From the NCBI GenBank assembly GCA_945893365.1, contig CAMDED010000005.1:1-64000 (forward strand): 64,000 bases of DNA. Reading direction: 5' to 3'. Positions 52,559 to 62,558 of this stretch are shown in pieces. Origin of the DNA: Candidatus Sulfopaludibacter sp. SbA3 (GTDB taxonomy: Bacteria; Acidobacteriota; Terriglobia; Bryobacterales; Bryobacteraceae). How positions within the stretch are numbered: the first letter of the stretch is position 1; each line of letters starts with the position of its first letter. Under the pieces are notes generated by a model. That model was not told where the DNA came from, searched no databases, and was given only the letters and a program-made list of their open reading frames with translations. The position numbers and the translations under genes were made by a program.

Positions 52559-54900
52559 TTCGCCCCGCCTTTGTAGTGCCGCTCCACCAATTCGTCTTTG
52601 CCTTCCGTGATTTTGATAATCCGATTTCCCGCCACGTTCTTGAACTTCTGCACGGTTCCCGAACGGGGCCACTTCACGGTCATCTCGTCGGCCGAAGTGG
52701 CGTCGCTCAGCCCGAAGTGCAGCCGGAGAGTGTTCTGCGATCCGTATCCATCGCCGAGCACAACCTCGCGCATCTGTAGCTTGCCTCTGACGATGGCGGT
52801 CACCCGTGCGCCGACCGCATCGCGGTTGGACTTCGTTCCCTCAAGCTCCACGCCCAGCCAGTTGCGCTTCTGTCCCACCTCGTTGCGCAGCATGATGTGC
52901 TTGTCGGCCGATGCCGATAACGCCATGTCGAGCACGCCCCGGTTCCAGAAATCCGCCACCGCAACGCCGCGCGTGTTGCGGACCAGATCCGTTCCGGCCG
53001 CGGTTCCAACCTCATCGAACGTCCCGTCGCCGTTGTTCCTCAGGTGGCGGTTGTGTTCCCAGCCGTGCCATGACATTTCGCCGAAATAATCGGGATCGAA
53101 GAAAATACCGGTCTTATATTCATCCTGTTTGCTTACCACATTGTTGAGAAATTCCATCTCAATTTCCGTGCCTTTGGAGTTGTAGACCCAGCCGTCGGCG
53201 GCGAAAATATCCTGCCAGCCGTCATTGTCGAAATCGGCGAAGGACGAACCCCAGAACCAGCCCAGCGGATTCGCTCCGGCTTTCCATGTGGTGTCCTCGA
53301 AGGTCCCGTCACCCTTGTTGCGCAGCAGTGTGTTCCCGGAGGCCATTTGCTGGAACACTTCCACAAATTCGAAGCCCGATTGCCTGAACACCTCGAAGTA
53401 GAGAGGCATGTCCGTCTTCCACACGCCCTGTCTCCAGCAGTTCAGCATGTACCGCATGACGGTGGGCATTTCGGCGTACCAGGCATCCTCAGACCGAATA
53501 TTGGTGCAATAGATGTCGAGCTTTCCGTCGTTGTCGTAATCGCCCATCGACGCGCTCATTCCCGCGCCGTACGCAAGGGTGCCGCTCTTCACCGTGACAT
53601 CGGTAAACGTGCCGTTGCGGTTGTTGTGGTAGAGGGTCTTACGCCCGAAATCGTTTACCACATAGAGGTCGGGATAGCCGTCGTCGTCATAGTCGCCGAA
53701 GACCGTTCCCAGACAGAGCCCCAACTCGCCGACGCCGGCTTTTTCGGTCATGTTGGTGAAAGTCCCGTCTCCGTTGTTGCGATAGAGCTGGTTCGGCTCG
53801 CCGTTTCGCGCGTAGAAAGTGGTTGGAATCGCCGTGCGCGGGTCGAGGTAGCGCCCGACATAGAGGTCCAGGAAACCGTCATTGTCGTAATCCGCCCAGG
53901 AAGCGACCGTCGTGCAGCAATCGTCGCCGATTCCGGATTTCTTCGTGACGTCGGTGAACGTGCCGTTTCCATTATTGCGGAACAATTGATTCGGCTTGAA
54001 CGTCCGGCTGACGAAGAAGTCCTTGAAGCCGTCGTTGTCGAAGTCCGCGAACAGGCCGACGCTCACGCCGTCCAGGCCCGCGAGCCCCGCTTTCGAGGTG
54101 ACGTCTTCAAACTTGCCGTCTCCGCGATTGCGGAACAATTTCGACTCGGCTCCATCCGGAATAAACAAGTCGTAAAACCCGTCGTTATCGTAGTCGGCGG
54201 TGGTAATTCCAGCGGGGCCGTAGCGAATCATCGCAAATTTCAGCTTCTGCTTCAGGAATTCAGGATAGTACCGGTTCTTGAAATCGATCCCCGCGGTCCG
54301 CGAGACATCGGCGAAATGCGGCTTCTCGCCCGAGCTCCTTTCGCCCTCAATCAGAGACGCGGACACGATTTTCAGCCCGCCACTCCCGCGCTCAAACTTC
54401 ATCCGGAAATACGCCCGGTCGATTGCGGAGCGCGAGGACCCCTTTGGAATGCCGATCAGCTCAAAGCGGACGCTCGCAATCAGCTCGTCCTTCCATTTTT
54501 CGAGACGGTGAACATGGACGCCGGCCTCGGAGATGGATTCGAAGGAATCGACATACGCGCGCCACTCCTCCACCGCCGCCGAGGGTGTGTCCGCTGAGCC
54601 GTCCGATTTCATTCGCAGCTTCCTGATGCCGTCTTTTTCCGTGGCTAACTCCAAACTGTTCAAGCCGAGACGCCGGCCTTTGAACTTTGCGTCGTAGAAG
54701 CCCTCGACGGCCCCCGGATTCTTCGCCTCGATCGCCTTGCCGAGGCGTCCCAGAGTCTGTACGACCTCTTTGCCTGTGTTAAAAAACCGCCAGCCGTTCT
54801 TGTCCATCGTGTCCATGGCGGACGAACTGATTACGAAGAGAGCCACGGGCGTCAGTAGCGCGCCGAAGATATAGAGTCGGTTGCGAGTCATCATGTTCAA
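52555..54900 (-). CDS. CRTAC1-family secreted FG-GAP/ASPIC protein, first gene of operon (781 aa)
   Basis: 781 aa. An N-terminal signal anchor (LYIFGALLTPVALFVIS) precedes an extra domain of about 180 residues (25-205) absent from the shorter paralogues, then FG-GAP repeats (DYDNDGFYDLFI, DFDNDGFKDFFV, DYDNDGFLDLYV, DYDDDGYPDLYV, DYDNDGKLDIYC) and an ASPIC/UnbV C-terminus (NRDAVGARVTAIV, LRLHFGLSDATSADEM). It is promoter-proximal, with the AGTACT-repeat region upstream. The N-terminal domain resembles a small alpha+beta (SnoaL/NTF2-like) fold by pattern only. Confidence 0.87.
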   Translation of the reverse strand: MNMMTRNRLYIFGALLTPVALFVISSSAMDTMDKNGWRFFNTGKEVVQTLGRLGKAIEAKNPGAVEGFYDAKFKGRRLGLNSLELATEKDGIRKLRMKSDGSADTPSAAVEEWRAYVDSFESISEAGVHVHRLEKWKDELIASVRFELIGIPKGSSRSAIDRAYFRMKFERGSGGLKIVSASLIEGERSSGEKPHFADVSRTAGIDFKNRYYPEFLKQKLKFAMIRYGPAGITTADYDNDGFYDLFIPDGAESKLFRNRGDGKFEDVTSKAGLAGLDGVSVGLFADFDNDGFKDFFVSRTFKPNQLFRNNGNGTFTDVTKKSGIGDDCCTTVASWADYDNDGFLDLYVGRYLDPRTAIPTTFYARNGEPNQLYRNNGDGTFTNMTEKAGVGELGLCLGTVFGDYDDDGYPDLYVVNDFGRKTLYHNNRNGTFTDVTVKSGTLAYGAGMSASMGDYDNDGKLDIYCTNIRSEDAWYAEMPTVMRYMLNCWRQGVWKTDMPLYFEVFRQSGFEFVEVFQQMASGNTLLRNKGDGTFEDTTWKAGANPLGWFWGSSFADFDNDGWQDIFAADGWVYNSKGTEIEMEFLNNVVSKQDEYKTGIFFDPDYFGEMSWHGWEHNRHLRNNGDGTFDEVGTAAGTDLVRNTRGVAVADFWNRGVLDMALSASADKHIMLRNEVGQKRNWLGVELEGTKSNRDAVGARVTAIVRGKLQMREVVLGDGYGSQNTLRLHFGLSDATSADEMTVKWPRSGTVQKFKNVAGNRIIKITEGKDELVERHYKGGAK

Positions 54901-55265
54901 TTATCGAAAACGGCGTTCCTATTTCCCCGCAATTGGGGCGTGTCCGCGCGACGAGGCGCGTAATCGCTTTGATATTCAAAAGCCACTAGTACAAAGGCAG
55001 TATAGGGATAGTAACAGCCGTTAAACGGGAGTGTCAAGACGTACTTCGGTACTCTTAGTACTTCAGCTGCAAGTTGTAGTAATAATTAAACATATAGCGT
55101 TCTCTTGAGATTCGCTCCTCAAGGTGTCATTGGAACCCTCACTAGTACTTCAGTAGTACTTTAGGGGTACTTTCGCTCCCGTTTTTGCGTGCGCAATTCC
55201 CGTGAAACCGGCGCGAATCGCGATGCAAATTAAGCCCTGACGGTTATTTCCCTATTTCGCTTCGT
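54901..55265. promoter_or_regulatory. AT-rich divergent control region with AGTACT-like repeats
   Basis: 365 bp between the CRTAC1 operon (minus strand) and the NHL-repeat gene (plus strand). GTACT or its complement occurs seven times: near 54989, 55041, 55050, 55058, 55145, 55156 and 55168. TAGTACTTCAG is present twice (55056-55066 and 55143-55153). The spacing forms two clusters about 100 bp apart, flanking the AT-rich AATAATTAAACATATAG (55081-55097). This contrasts sharply with the GC-rich surroundings. These are probably operators for a dimeric regulator of one or both divergent units; the regulator is not identified. Confidence 0.6.
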
Positions 55266-55337
55266 TTGCTACCCTCGGACAGCCATGCTATGTTCGAGAG
55301 GGGAAGTTTTTTCCGCGGTGCGCCCACCCAACGGTTC

Positions 55338-58300
55338 ATGAATAAACCTCGCTTTCCGTCCCTCATTTGGCTGGCGTTGCTAAGCGCCTTTTCCGCAAGC
55401 GGGCAAATCGTCCTCAACCCCACGCCGTCGCGCGGGTTGGGACAGCCCCAGTTGACCGTCTTCAGTTCGACGCCGAACCTGGTTGAAGGGCGAGAGCTGA
55501 ATCAACCTACGGCTCTGGCGATCGACAAGAGCCAAGCTCCAGCCGCACTCTACATCGCCGATACCGGCAACAACCGCGTCCTGGTTTGGCGTAGCGCCGC
55601 GCAATTCAAGAATGGCGCCGCCGCCGATATCGTCATTGGACAGCCGGACCGCCTTAGCACTTTCCCGCAGGGTCCGGGCCGCACGAATTCCATCCTTTCT
55701 AGAGGTCTATTCGCCCCAACGGCGGTGATCACGGACGCGAGCGGCAACCTTTATGTGGCGGATTCCGGGAACAACCGCATTCTGCGTTTTCCCGCGCCGC
55801 TGTCCGCCAGCGAGCAGGTCCCGGACCTGGTCATCGGCCAGCCCGACTTCAATACCGTGACGCCGAACACGGGCGGGATTTCCGACAGGACGATAGTTCT
55901 ATTCGGGAACAATACGCTTTCCCGCGGGGCCTTCGCTTTCGATTCCAGCGGAAATCTGTTTTTTGCCGACGCTGGCAACAACCGCGTCCTGCGCTACCGC
56001 GCAGCCGATCTCAGACCGGGGTCGCCCAACCAGCCGGCCGCGGACATGCTCTTCGGACAACCGGACTTCATCACGGCAACGGCGCTGGCGCTTACGGCGG
56101 AAAATCGGACCAACCGCGAACGCCTCACGGGTCCGGGAGGACTTGGAGTGGATCCCGCCGGCCGGCTTTACGTGTCCGACGCCCTGGCTCGCGTCGTGGT
56201 TTTCGACAGCCCGCTTTTTAGCGGAAAGAGTCCCGCGCGAATCCTCGGGATCCGGACGCCCGTCCCGCTTCAGCCCGGCCAGCCATCCCCTCCGGCGATC
56301 GACGAAACTTTGCTCCTAACACCCCAGGGCGTGTTTTTCAGCGGATCGAATCCGGGAGTCGTCGACTCCGGTCTTCATCGAATTGTGGTCTACGATCCAT
56401 TCGACCGCTGGCCAGCCGAGTCCGTCGCCTTCTCGCCTCCCGCCAAGGGCCTTTTCGGACAGCCCGATTTCAACAGCCAGAAACCGAACCGCGGCCAGCC
56501 TGAGCCGTCCTCCAATTCTCTGCGGGGTCCTACTGAGGCCGCCCTGTTGGGAGACGAGCTCTTCGTGGTGGATTCCATCAACAATCGCGTGCTCGTACTG
56601 CCACGCCAGTCTCCTACACAGTTCCTGCCGGCTTCACGCGTCCTTGGTCAGGACGACTTCAAGTATGGAGCGGTCAATTTATTGGAAGGACGCGAGTTCA
56701 ATTTCGGCGATCGCGGGGCGTTGCTGGTCGACTCGAAGTCGAATCCCCCGCGGCTCTACGTCGCCGACAGCGCCAACCACCGCGTCCTGGGCTATCGCGA
56801 CCTCCGAACCGTCAAGCCGGGCGTCAAGGCCGACTTGCTTATCGGACAGAGCGATTTCGGATCGTCCATCGTCAATTATCCCGGGAACGAGATCGACAAG
56901 CCGACCGACACGGGGCTCGCCCTCCCTGCCGGACTGGCGCTTGACGCGGATGGTAACCTCTACGTGGCCGATTCCGGAAATGGCCGCGTCTTGCGATTCC
57001 CGAAGCCGTTCGACAACATCTCGAACGGCGTTCCGAAGGCCGACCTCGTCCTGGGTCAGACCAGCTTCACCTTCAAGATCGCCGATCCAAGCGCAAAGAC
57101 GATGGCGACTCCCTGGGGGCTGGCTTTCTCAGGCGACGACGGTCTCCTCGTCTCCGACGCGACCCACAACCGCGTCCTTCTTTTTGCGGGCAAGGCGGAG
57201 GATTTCGTCAACGGCATGACGGCCTCGAAGGTCTACGGACAGCCTGATTTCGTCTCCACGCGCACAGGCGGCGCCGAAACCGACAACCGGATGAACTCTC
57301 CGCGCCACATCGCCGCCGACACCGACGGACGACTGTACGTCACCGACACAGGCAACAGCCGCGTGATGATTTTCGATCAAGTGGCGTTTACGCCTTCCGC
57401 CGATGCGCGCGCCGCCATCCAGTTGTCGCTGTCGATTCAAGGCGGCCGGCTTTCGGTTCCTCGGGGTATATTCGTCAACTCTGAAACCGGCGAAATCTGG
57501 GTCGCCGACACGGGATCCCAACGCGCCGTCCGCTATCCGAAATTCGACGACCTGGCGCTCAGTTTCCAGGGGAACGGCGTCGTGGTGGACGCGAGCAACG
57601 GCTTCGGTTTCTCTCCGCTTGCCGTGGCGCAAGACAGCAGCGGAGCGCTACTGATCCTGGATAACGCAAACCGCATCGTGATCCACTTCCAAGGCCTCGC
57701 CGGGTTGAACGCCGCCAACTCCCTGCCCTTCCGCGCGCTTGCGCCCGGGGCTATCGCCTCGCTCTATCCGCGCGGTGGAACGTTCGCCAGCGTGACGGAG
57801 AATTTCAGAGCCCTTCCGCTGCCGCGCGCGCTCGCCGATACGGAGGTTCACATCAACGGCCAGCCCGCGCCTCTGTTTTACGTTTCTCCCACCCAGATCA
57901 ACTTCATGGTCCCAACCAGCGCGCCCGTCTCGGGGACCGTGGAACTGGAAATCGTCCGCAAGTCCACCGGCCAGGTTGTAGCCGGCGGCTCGCTGCCCAT
58001 GGACAGGGCATCGCCCGCTCTATTCACGGTAAGTGGAACCGGAGGCGGCCAGGTTGCGGCGCTGAATCAGGACAACACGGTGAACTCGGAAGAGAATCCC
58101 GCGGCGCGCGGTTCCATTATTCAGCTTTTCGGAACCGGCCAAGGCGTGGTGCCGGGAGCTCCACCCGACGGCGAGGCGCCGAGCGGCCAAATCCAGACCG
58201 ACGTGAAGCCTCGCGTCATCGTCAACACCGGCTTTGTCGACGAAGCCGACGTGGTGTTTTCCGGTCTCGCGCCCGGCCTGGTCGGCGTGTGGCAGATCAA

Positions 58301-58415
58301 CGTGAGGATCCCCATGACCGTGCCTCCCTCACCTGCAATCGTCGTGGCAATTGTGCACCGGAGCATTCCAAGCATCGTCCCGGGCCTGAGGACGACAATC
58401 GCCGTGAAAGAGTAG
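55338..58415 (+). CDS. NHL-repeat beta-propeller protein with TIGR03437 domain
   Basis: About 1025 aa from the ATG at 55338, which gives a good signal peptide (MNKPRFPSLIWLALLSAFSA); starts further upstream add non-signal sequence. It holds many NHL-type repeats, each with a core like LYIADTGNNRVL, LYVADSGNNRIL or LYVADSANHRVLGY, spanning about 30-800. The C-terminal TIGR03437 domain (about 840-1025) has FYVSPTQINFMVP and VFSGLAPGLVGVWQINVRIP. A secreted ligand-binding propeller is likely. The role is unknown. It is followed after 5 bp by the adenosyltransferase gene. Confidence 0.85.
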   Translation: MNKPRFPSLIWLALLSAFSASGQIVLNPTPSRGLGQPQLTVFSSTPNLVEGRELNQPTALAIDKSQAPAALYIADTGNNRVLVWRSAAQFKNGAAADIVIGQPDRLSTFPQGPGRTNSILSRGLFAPTAVITDASGNLYVADSGNNRILRFPAPLSASEQVPDLVIGQPDFNTVTPNTGGISDRTIVLFGNNTLSRGAFAFDSSGNLFFADAGNNRVLRYRAADLRPGSPNQPAADMLFGQPDFITATALALTAENRTNRERLTGPGGLGVDPAGRLYVSDALARVVVFDSPLFSGKSPARILGIRTPVPLQPGQPSPPAIDETLLLTPQGVFFSGSNPGVVDSGLHRIVVYDPFDRWPAESVAFSPPAKGLFGQPDFNSQKPNRGQPEPSSNSLRGPTEAALLGDELFVVDSINNRVLVLPRQSPTQFLPASRVLGQDDFKYGAVNLLEGREFNFGDRGALLVDSKSNPPRLYVADSANHRVLGYRDLRTVKPGVKADLLIGQSDFGSSIVNYPGNEIDKPTDTGLALPAGLALDADGNLYVADSGNGRVLRFPKPFDNISNGVPKADLVLGQTSFTFKIADPSAKTMATPWGLAFSGDDGLLVSDATHNRVLLFAGKAEDFVNGMTASKVYGQPDFVSTRTGGAETDNRMNSPRHIAADTDGRLYVTDTGNSRVMIFDQVAFTPSADARAAIQLSLSIQGGRLSVPRGIFVNSETGEIWVADTGSQRAVRYPKFDDLALSFQGNGVVVDASNGFGFSPLAVAQDSSGALLILDNANRIVIHFQGLAGLNAANSLPFRALAPGAIASLYPRGGTFASVTENFRALPLPRALADTEVHINGQPAPLFYVSPTQINFMVPTSAPVSGTVELEIVRKSTGQVVAGGSLPMDRASPALFTVSGTGGGQVAALNQDNTVNSEENPAARGSIIQLFGTGQGVVPGAPPDGEAPSGQIQTDVKPRVIVNTGFVDEADVVFSGLAPGLVGVWQINVRIPMTVPPSPAIVVAIVHRSIPSIVPGLRTTIAVKE

Positions 58416-58420
58416 ACTGC

Positions 58421-59038
58421 ATGGAATTCAATGAACCCCGCATCGCGCTGAATCGTATCTACACCAAACGCGGCGACGGCGGTGAAACCAGCTTGGTTGG
58501 CGGCCAGAGCGTGGGAAAGGACGCTCTTCGAATCGAAGCCTACGGCACTGTCGACGAACTGAATTCCTGCGTCGGCATGGCTGCGGTTTCGGTAAAAGCC
58601 TCGGCCGAAACCGCGAAGCTTGATCCGCTTCTTACGATCCTGTTGCGCGTGCAACACGAGCTGTTCAACCTCGGCTCCATTCTGGCCACCTTGCCCGAGG
58701 ACGTGCATCGGAAACAGCCGCGCATAACGGAGGCGGAGGTCGCTCAGCTCGAATCCGAGATCGATTTGATGAATGAAGGCCTGCCGGCGCTTCGCTCGTT
58801 CGTCTTGCCGGGCGGCTCGCGCCTGAACGCCGAGTTACATCTCTGCCGCACGGTTTGCCGCCGCGCCGAACGCATCTGCGTGGCGCTCGCACGCGAGGAA
58901 TCCGTTCCGCCGGAAGCGATTCGATACCTCAACCGTCTCAGCGACGCGATGTTCGTCTGGAGCCGGTGGGCAAGCGCGGCCGAAGGCGTGAGCGAAATCC
59001 TTTGGCAGCCCAATCGGGCCGCCTCCGGATCACGGTGA
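58421..59038 (+). CDS. Cob(I)yrinic acid a,c-diamide adenosyltransferase (PduO type)
   Basis: 205 aa from the ATG at 58421. The ATP-binding motif RIYTKRGDGGETSL lies near the N-terminus, followed by EAYGTVDELNSCVG and the helix bundle typical of PduO. RTVCRRAERICVAL and YLNRLSDAMFVWSRW are conserved C-terminal motifs. It adenosylates Co(I) corrinoid to make coenzyme B12, needed by mutases and some reductases. No B12 enzyme is adjacent. It lies 5 bp after the NHL gene, but the products are unrelated in location, so the linkage may be only transcriptional. Confidence 0.92.
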   Translation: MEFNEPRIALNRIYTKRGDGGETSLVGGQSVGKDALRIEAYGTVDELNSCVGMAAVSVKASAETAKLDPLLTILLRVQHELFNLGSILATLPEDVHRKQPRITEAEVAQLESEIDLMNEGLPALRSFVLPGGSRLNAELHLCRTVCRRAERICVALAREESVPPEAIRYLNRLSDAMFVWSRWASAAEGVSEILWQPNRAASGSR

Positions 59039-59129
59039 CGCCGTCCCCAGCGCGCGTCTACGTCCCCAGCGCGCTCTTGCGTCCCCCGGCACGTTACCGC
59101 GAAGCGTCGTTTGCTAAGATGAACTTGCC

Positions 59130-59534
59130 ATGCTGAAATGGTTCCGCGCCGCGAAGGAAGCTCCCCTTACGGGCGCGCCGCCCATCCGCAGGCAGAAGAC
59201 GTACTCGGGGCAAAGCGGCTACGTGTATCAATATTTCTACGAGGGCTGCCGCTCCGCCGAGCGCGGCGCCGCGCATGGAACGCAGTACGTCTTTCGAGTT
59301 TCGAGCGACCGCCGCACGGACGTCAATCACTCGATCTTCGTCCCGGAAAGCGCGGTTTCATCCTGGGAAAGCGCGCATGGGCGCTCTCTCAACTCCACCG
59401 AGCGTTACGCGATCGCGAAACTCGCCTTGTTTCAGGCGTTCGACGACCGGCCGACGCCCGAAGCCGCGAAAGAGGAGGTCGTCGTGCGGGCGGCCGACGT
59501 GGATTCCTACCTTGCGGCGCTGGACCTGGAGTAG
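59130..59534 (+). CDS. Conserved hypothetical protein (134 aa)
   Basis: 134 aa, cytoplasmic by composition. It begins MLKWFRAAKEAPLTG and contains IRRQKTYSGQSGYVYQYFYE and GTQYVFRVSSDRRTDVNHSIFV, a beta-hairpin-like run, followed by helices (LNSTERYAIAKLALFQAFD). I do not recognise the family. It lies 4 bp before the next gene, so the two are co-transcribed. Confidence 0.6.
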   Translation: MLKWFRAAKEAPLTGAPPIRRQKTYSGQSGYVYQYFYEGCRSAERGAAHGTQYVFRVSSDRRTDVNHSIFVPESAVSSWESAHGRSLNSTERYAIAKLALFQAFDDRPTPEAAKEEVVVRAADVDSYLAALDLE

Positions 59535-59538
59535 ACGA

Positions 59539-60291
59539 ATGCCAGTCGCTCCCATCCCGGCGCCTCTCGACCACCTCGGATCCCGCCCCTTCTCTTTCTA
59601 TCCGCCCATTTTGAATATCGAGACTAACGAGTGGCTGTACCGCAAGTCCACGTGGTCCGAGATGCTGGTCTCGAACGCCCGCAGCGGTATGGAAGTCTGG
59701 ATTCCGCGGCGGTTTCTCGGGGAGATATCGAGTATCGAAGACCCCGTGGTCATCGTGGGCCTTGTGAAGGAATTGGAATACCGGGCGGGAAGCATCTGGC
59801 CGCACCAGCGGCGCGTCATCGAAATGCCGCCCACGCCGGCTGCGAGTGCGGAGCGCATCCCGGCCTCGGACCTTCCCGCCCCGGTCGTGGGCATCCGCCT
59901 CGAACGGTCGGAAGCCGCGATCGGCCGGTTGATCGGCATCGTAATGGTGATTGCCATTCTGGCCTACGTGCTGATGATCTCGGTAACTCGGGACGGCGGG
60001 TTCCGGCTCCGCGCCGTGATGCAGTCGGATACGGGTCTCACCGCCCGCGACGACTACTTCGCCGTCGTGCGGCGGCTCGGGACCCCAGCCGAAGACCGCT
60101 GGAGCCCCGAGACCGGCGCTCTCCAGTACCGCGCCCTGTGGTATCCTCAGCAAGCTTATTACGTGATTCTTCTCGGAACCGACAGGAAGGATATGCACTA
60201 TATCGGCACGCTCGGTAAAGACTGGAAGACGATTCATTCCGTTCCCTCGCCGGGAGTGGCGGCGATGCTGAATAAGCTGCCGAAATTCTGA
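59539..60291 (+). CDS. Conserved hypothetical protein with one membrane helix (250 aa)
   Basis: 250 aa from the ATG at 59539; the frame is open further upstream but overlaps the previous gene. The N-terminal part (1-125) is soluble, with FYPPILNIETNEWLYRKSTW and IWIPRRF-like strands. A single transmembrane helix (IVMVIAILAYVLMISVT, about 135-152) is followed by a domain beginning VMQSDTGLTARDDYFAVVRR. No named family. It lies between the 134-aa gene and cstA. Confidence 0.6.
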   Translation: MPVAPIPAPLDHLGSRPFSFYPPILNIETNEWLYRKSTWSEMLVSNARSGMEVWIPRRFLGEISSIEDPVVIVGLVKELEYRAGSIWPHQRRVIEMPPTPAASAERIPASDLPAPVVGIRLERSEAAIGRLIGIVMVIAILAYVLMISVTRDGGFRLRAVMQSDTGLTARDDYFAVVRRLGTPAEDRWSPETGALQYRALWYPQQAYYVILLGTDRKDMHYIGTLGKDWKTIHSVPSPGVAAMLNKLPKF

Positions 60292-60311
60292 TCCACTCTT
60301 GAGCTTTCCAC

Positions 60312-62378
60312 ATGAAACGAATTCTCGGACACGCGATCTGGGCGTTGGTAGCCGTTCTCGCAGCCTACGCCCTTGCGGCGATCGCCCTCAACCGCGGCGA
60401 GCCGATCAACAGCATCTGGCTGGTGATCGCCTCCGCCTGCACCTACCTCATCGGATTTCGCTTCTATGCGAAGTTCATCGCCACCAAGGTCATGGCGCTC
60501 GACGACAACCGGGCCACGCCCGCCGAACGGCTCCGCGACGGCCACGACTTTGAGCCGACCAACAAGTGGATTGTCTTTGGGCACCACTTCGCCGCCATCG
60601 CGGGACCCGGGCCGCTCGTCGGACCCACTCTTGCCGCCCAGTTCGGTTACCTGCCGGGAACGCTCTGGATCATCGTCGGAGCTGTGCTTGGCGGCGCCGT
60701 GCAAGACTTCGTCATCCTGTTCGCCTCCGTGCGCCGGGACGGCAAGTCGCTCGGCCAGATGGCTCGCGAGGAAATCGGCAAGGTCGGCGGATTCACCGCC
60801 CTGCTGACCGTGCTTCTGATCATGATCATTCTACTTGCGGTCGTGGCGCTGGTGGTGGTGAACGCGTTGAAGGGCAGCCCGTGGGGGACGTTCACGATCG
60901 CGGCGACCATGCCCATCGCCGTGCTGATGGGCGTCTACCTGCGCTACCTGCGCCCGGGCAAGGTCCTGGAGGTTTCGGTAATCGGCTTTCTCCTCGTCAT
61001 GGCCAGTATCTTCGCCGGCGAGTGGGTGGCGAATTCGAGCGCTCTCGCTCCCGTCTTTACGCTCTCGGCGGTGTCGCTCGCCTTCGCGGTAATCATCTAC
61101 GGTTTCTTTGCGAGCGCGCTGCCGGTGTGGCTGTTGCTGGCTCCTCGCGACTACTTGAGCACATTCGTAAAACTGGGCGTCGTGCTGATGCTCGGAGTCG
61201 GCATCCTTTTCGTCCGCCCCGAGCTGCAGATGCCCGCGTTCACGCGGTTCGTCGATGGCACGGGCCCGATTTTCGCAGGCAAGATTTTCCCGTTCTGCTT
61301 TATCACGATCGCCTGCGGAGCGATTTCCGGATTCCATTCGCTCATTTCCTCGGGCACGACGCCGAAGATGCTCGCCAAGGAGGGGCATGCCTGGCCGGTG
61401 GGATACGGTTCGATGCTTCTGGAGGGTTTCGTCGCGGTCATGGCCATGATCGCCGCCTGCGTACTGGAACCCGGCGTCTTTTTCGCCGTCAATTCACCGG
61501 CGGGCGTAGTGGGCGCGACGCCCGAGGCGGCCATCGCGACGATCAATGGCTGGGGCTTCCCGGTTTCGGTCGCGACCATGCAGGACCTCTCCAAACAGGT
61601 GGGCGAGCAGACGCTGTTCTACCGCACGGGAGGAGCGCCGTCGCTCGCGCTGGGCATGGCTCACATCTTCGCGCGCAGCGGGGGCGGCCAAGCCGTGATC
61701 GGCTTCTGGTACCACTTCGCGATCATGTTCGAGGCCCTGTTTATTCTGACGATCATCGACGCCGGCACGCGCGTGGGCCGCTTCATGCTTCAGGATCTGC
61801 TGGGTCACGTCTACAAGCCGCTGGGGCGGACCGGTTGGATGCCGGGCGTCATCGCGACGAGCGCCGCCGTGGTTGTCGCCTGGGGTTATTTCCTCTACCA
61901 GGGCGTGAAGGACCCTTTGGGCGGTATCAATTCCCTTTGGCCGCTTTTCGGTATTGCGAATCAGCTGCTCGCCGCGATCGCGCTGTGCGTCGCGACCACA
62001 ATCCTCATCAAGATGCACCGGGCGCGCTACATGTGGGTAACGTGCGTGCCGCTCGCGTGGCTGGTGATCGTGACTTTCAGCGCGGCGTATTTGAAGATAC
62101 TTTCGCCGCTGCCGAGCTTGGGGTTCCTTGCCCAGGCGAGCGCGCTTGAAGCAAAAATCCAGGCCGGGGCGATCGCGGCGGCGAATGTGGCCGAGACTCA
62201 GACGTTGATTTTCAACGCGCGTCTGGACGCGGCAATCTGCGGAATCTTCCTCGTGCTGGTGACGACCATTCTCATCGATTCGATCCGGCTCTGGATCGGA
62301 ATTCTATCCGGCGGGCGCGAGGGACGGGTGGTGGAGTCGCCCTTCGTGCAATCGATGCTGCGGCCGGAGGAAGTGTGA
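60312..62378 (+). CDS. cstA: Carbon starvation protein A, peptide/pyruvate transporter
   Basis: 688 aa with many hydrophobic helices. The start is [20 protein letters not shown]. The family core is [20 protein letters not shown] and then [16 protein letters not shown], with [20 protein letters not shown] and [20 protein letters not shown]. CstA-type proteins import peptides or pyruvate during carbon limitation. The small YbdD-like gene overlaps its end (GTGA at 62375-62378), the standard arrangement. Regulation is not visible; a Crp-like site was not found. Confidence 0.95.
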   Translation: MKRILGHAIWALVAVLAAYALAAIALNRGEPINSIWLVIASACTYLIGFRFYAKFIATKVMALDDNRATPAERLRDGHDFEPTNKWIVFGHHFAAIAGPGPLVGPTLAAQFGYLPGTLWIIVGAVLGGAVQDFVILFASVRRDGKSLGQMAREEIGKVGGFTALLTVLLIMIILLAVVALVVVNALKGSPWGTFTIAATMPIAVLMGVYLRYLRPGKVLEVSVIGFLLVMASIFAGEWVANSSALAPVFTLSAVSLAFAVIIYGFFASALPVWLLLAPRDYLSTFVKLGVVLMLGVGILFVRPELQMPAFTRFVDGTGPIFAGKIFPFCFITIACGAISGFHSLISSGTTPKMLAKEGHAWPVGYGSMLLEGFVAVMAMIAACVLEPGVFFAVNSPAGVVGATPEAAIATINGWGFPVSVATMQDLSKQVGEQTLFYRTGGAPSLALGMAHIFARSGGGQAVIGFWYHFAIMFEALFILTIIDAGTRVGRFMLQDLLGHVYKPLGRTGWMPGVIATSAAVVVAWGYFLYQGVKDPLGGINSLWPLFGIANQLLAAIALCVATTILIKMHRARYMWVTCVPLAWLVIVTFSAAYLKILSPLPSLGFLAQASALEAKIQAGAIAAANVAETQTLIFNARLDAAICGIFLVLVTTILIDSIRLWIGILSGGREGRVVESPFVQSMLRPEEV

Positions 62379-62551
62379 GACGCCTGCGGCGTTTCGGAGA
62401 GCTGGTGATGGCGCTGCTGCGGGAGCTCGCCGACGAGAACGCTTATGCCCGGCACTTGGCGAGTCACGGCCGGAAGCACTCCGGAGCCGAGTGGCGGCGA
62501 TTCTCCGAAGAGCGCATGCGGGCGAAATACGCGCGCGCCAAGTGCTGCTGA
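62375..62551 (+). CDS. YbdD/YjiX (DUF466) family small protein
   Basis: 58 aa from a GTG at 62375 overlapping the cstA stop. The helical sequence begins [12 protein letters not shown] and ends with a Cys-Cys terminus (RAKCC). It contains the family-like [11 protein letters not shown] and [18 protein letters not shown]466 proteins are encoded directly after cstA in many bacteria and end in -RCC; they are thought to be needed for CstA function. The role in transport is inferred from gene order. Confidence 0.8.
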   Translation: MRRLRRFGELVMALLRELADENAYARHLASHGRKHSGAEWRRFSEERMRAKYARAKCC

Positions 62552-62558
62552 TCGGAGA

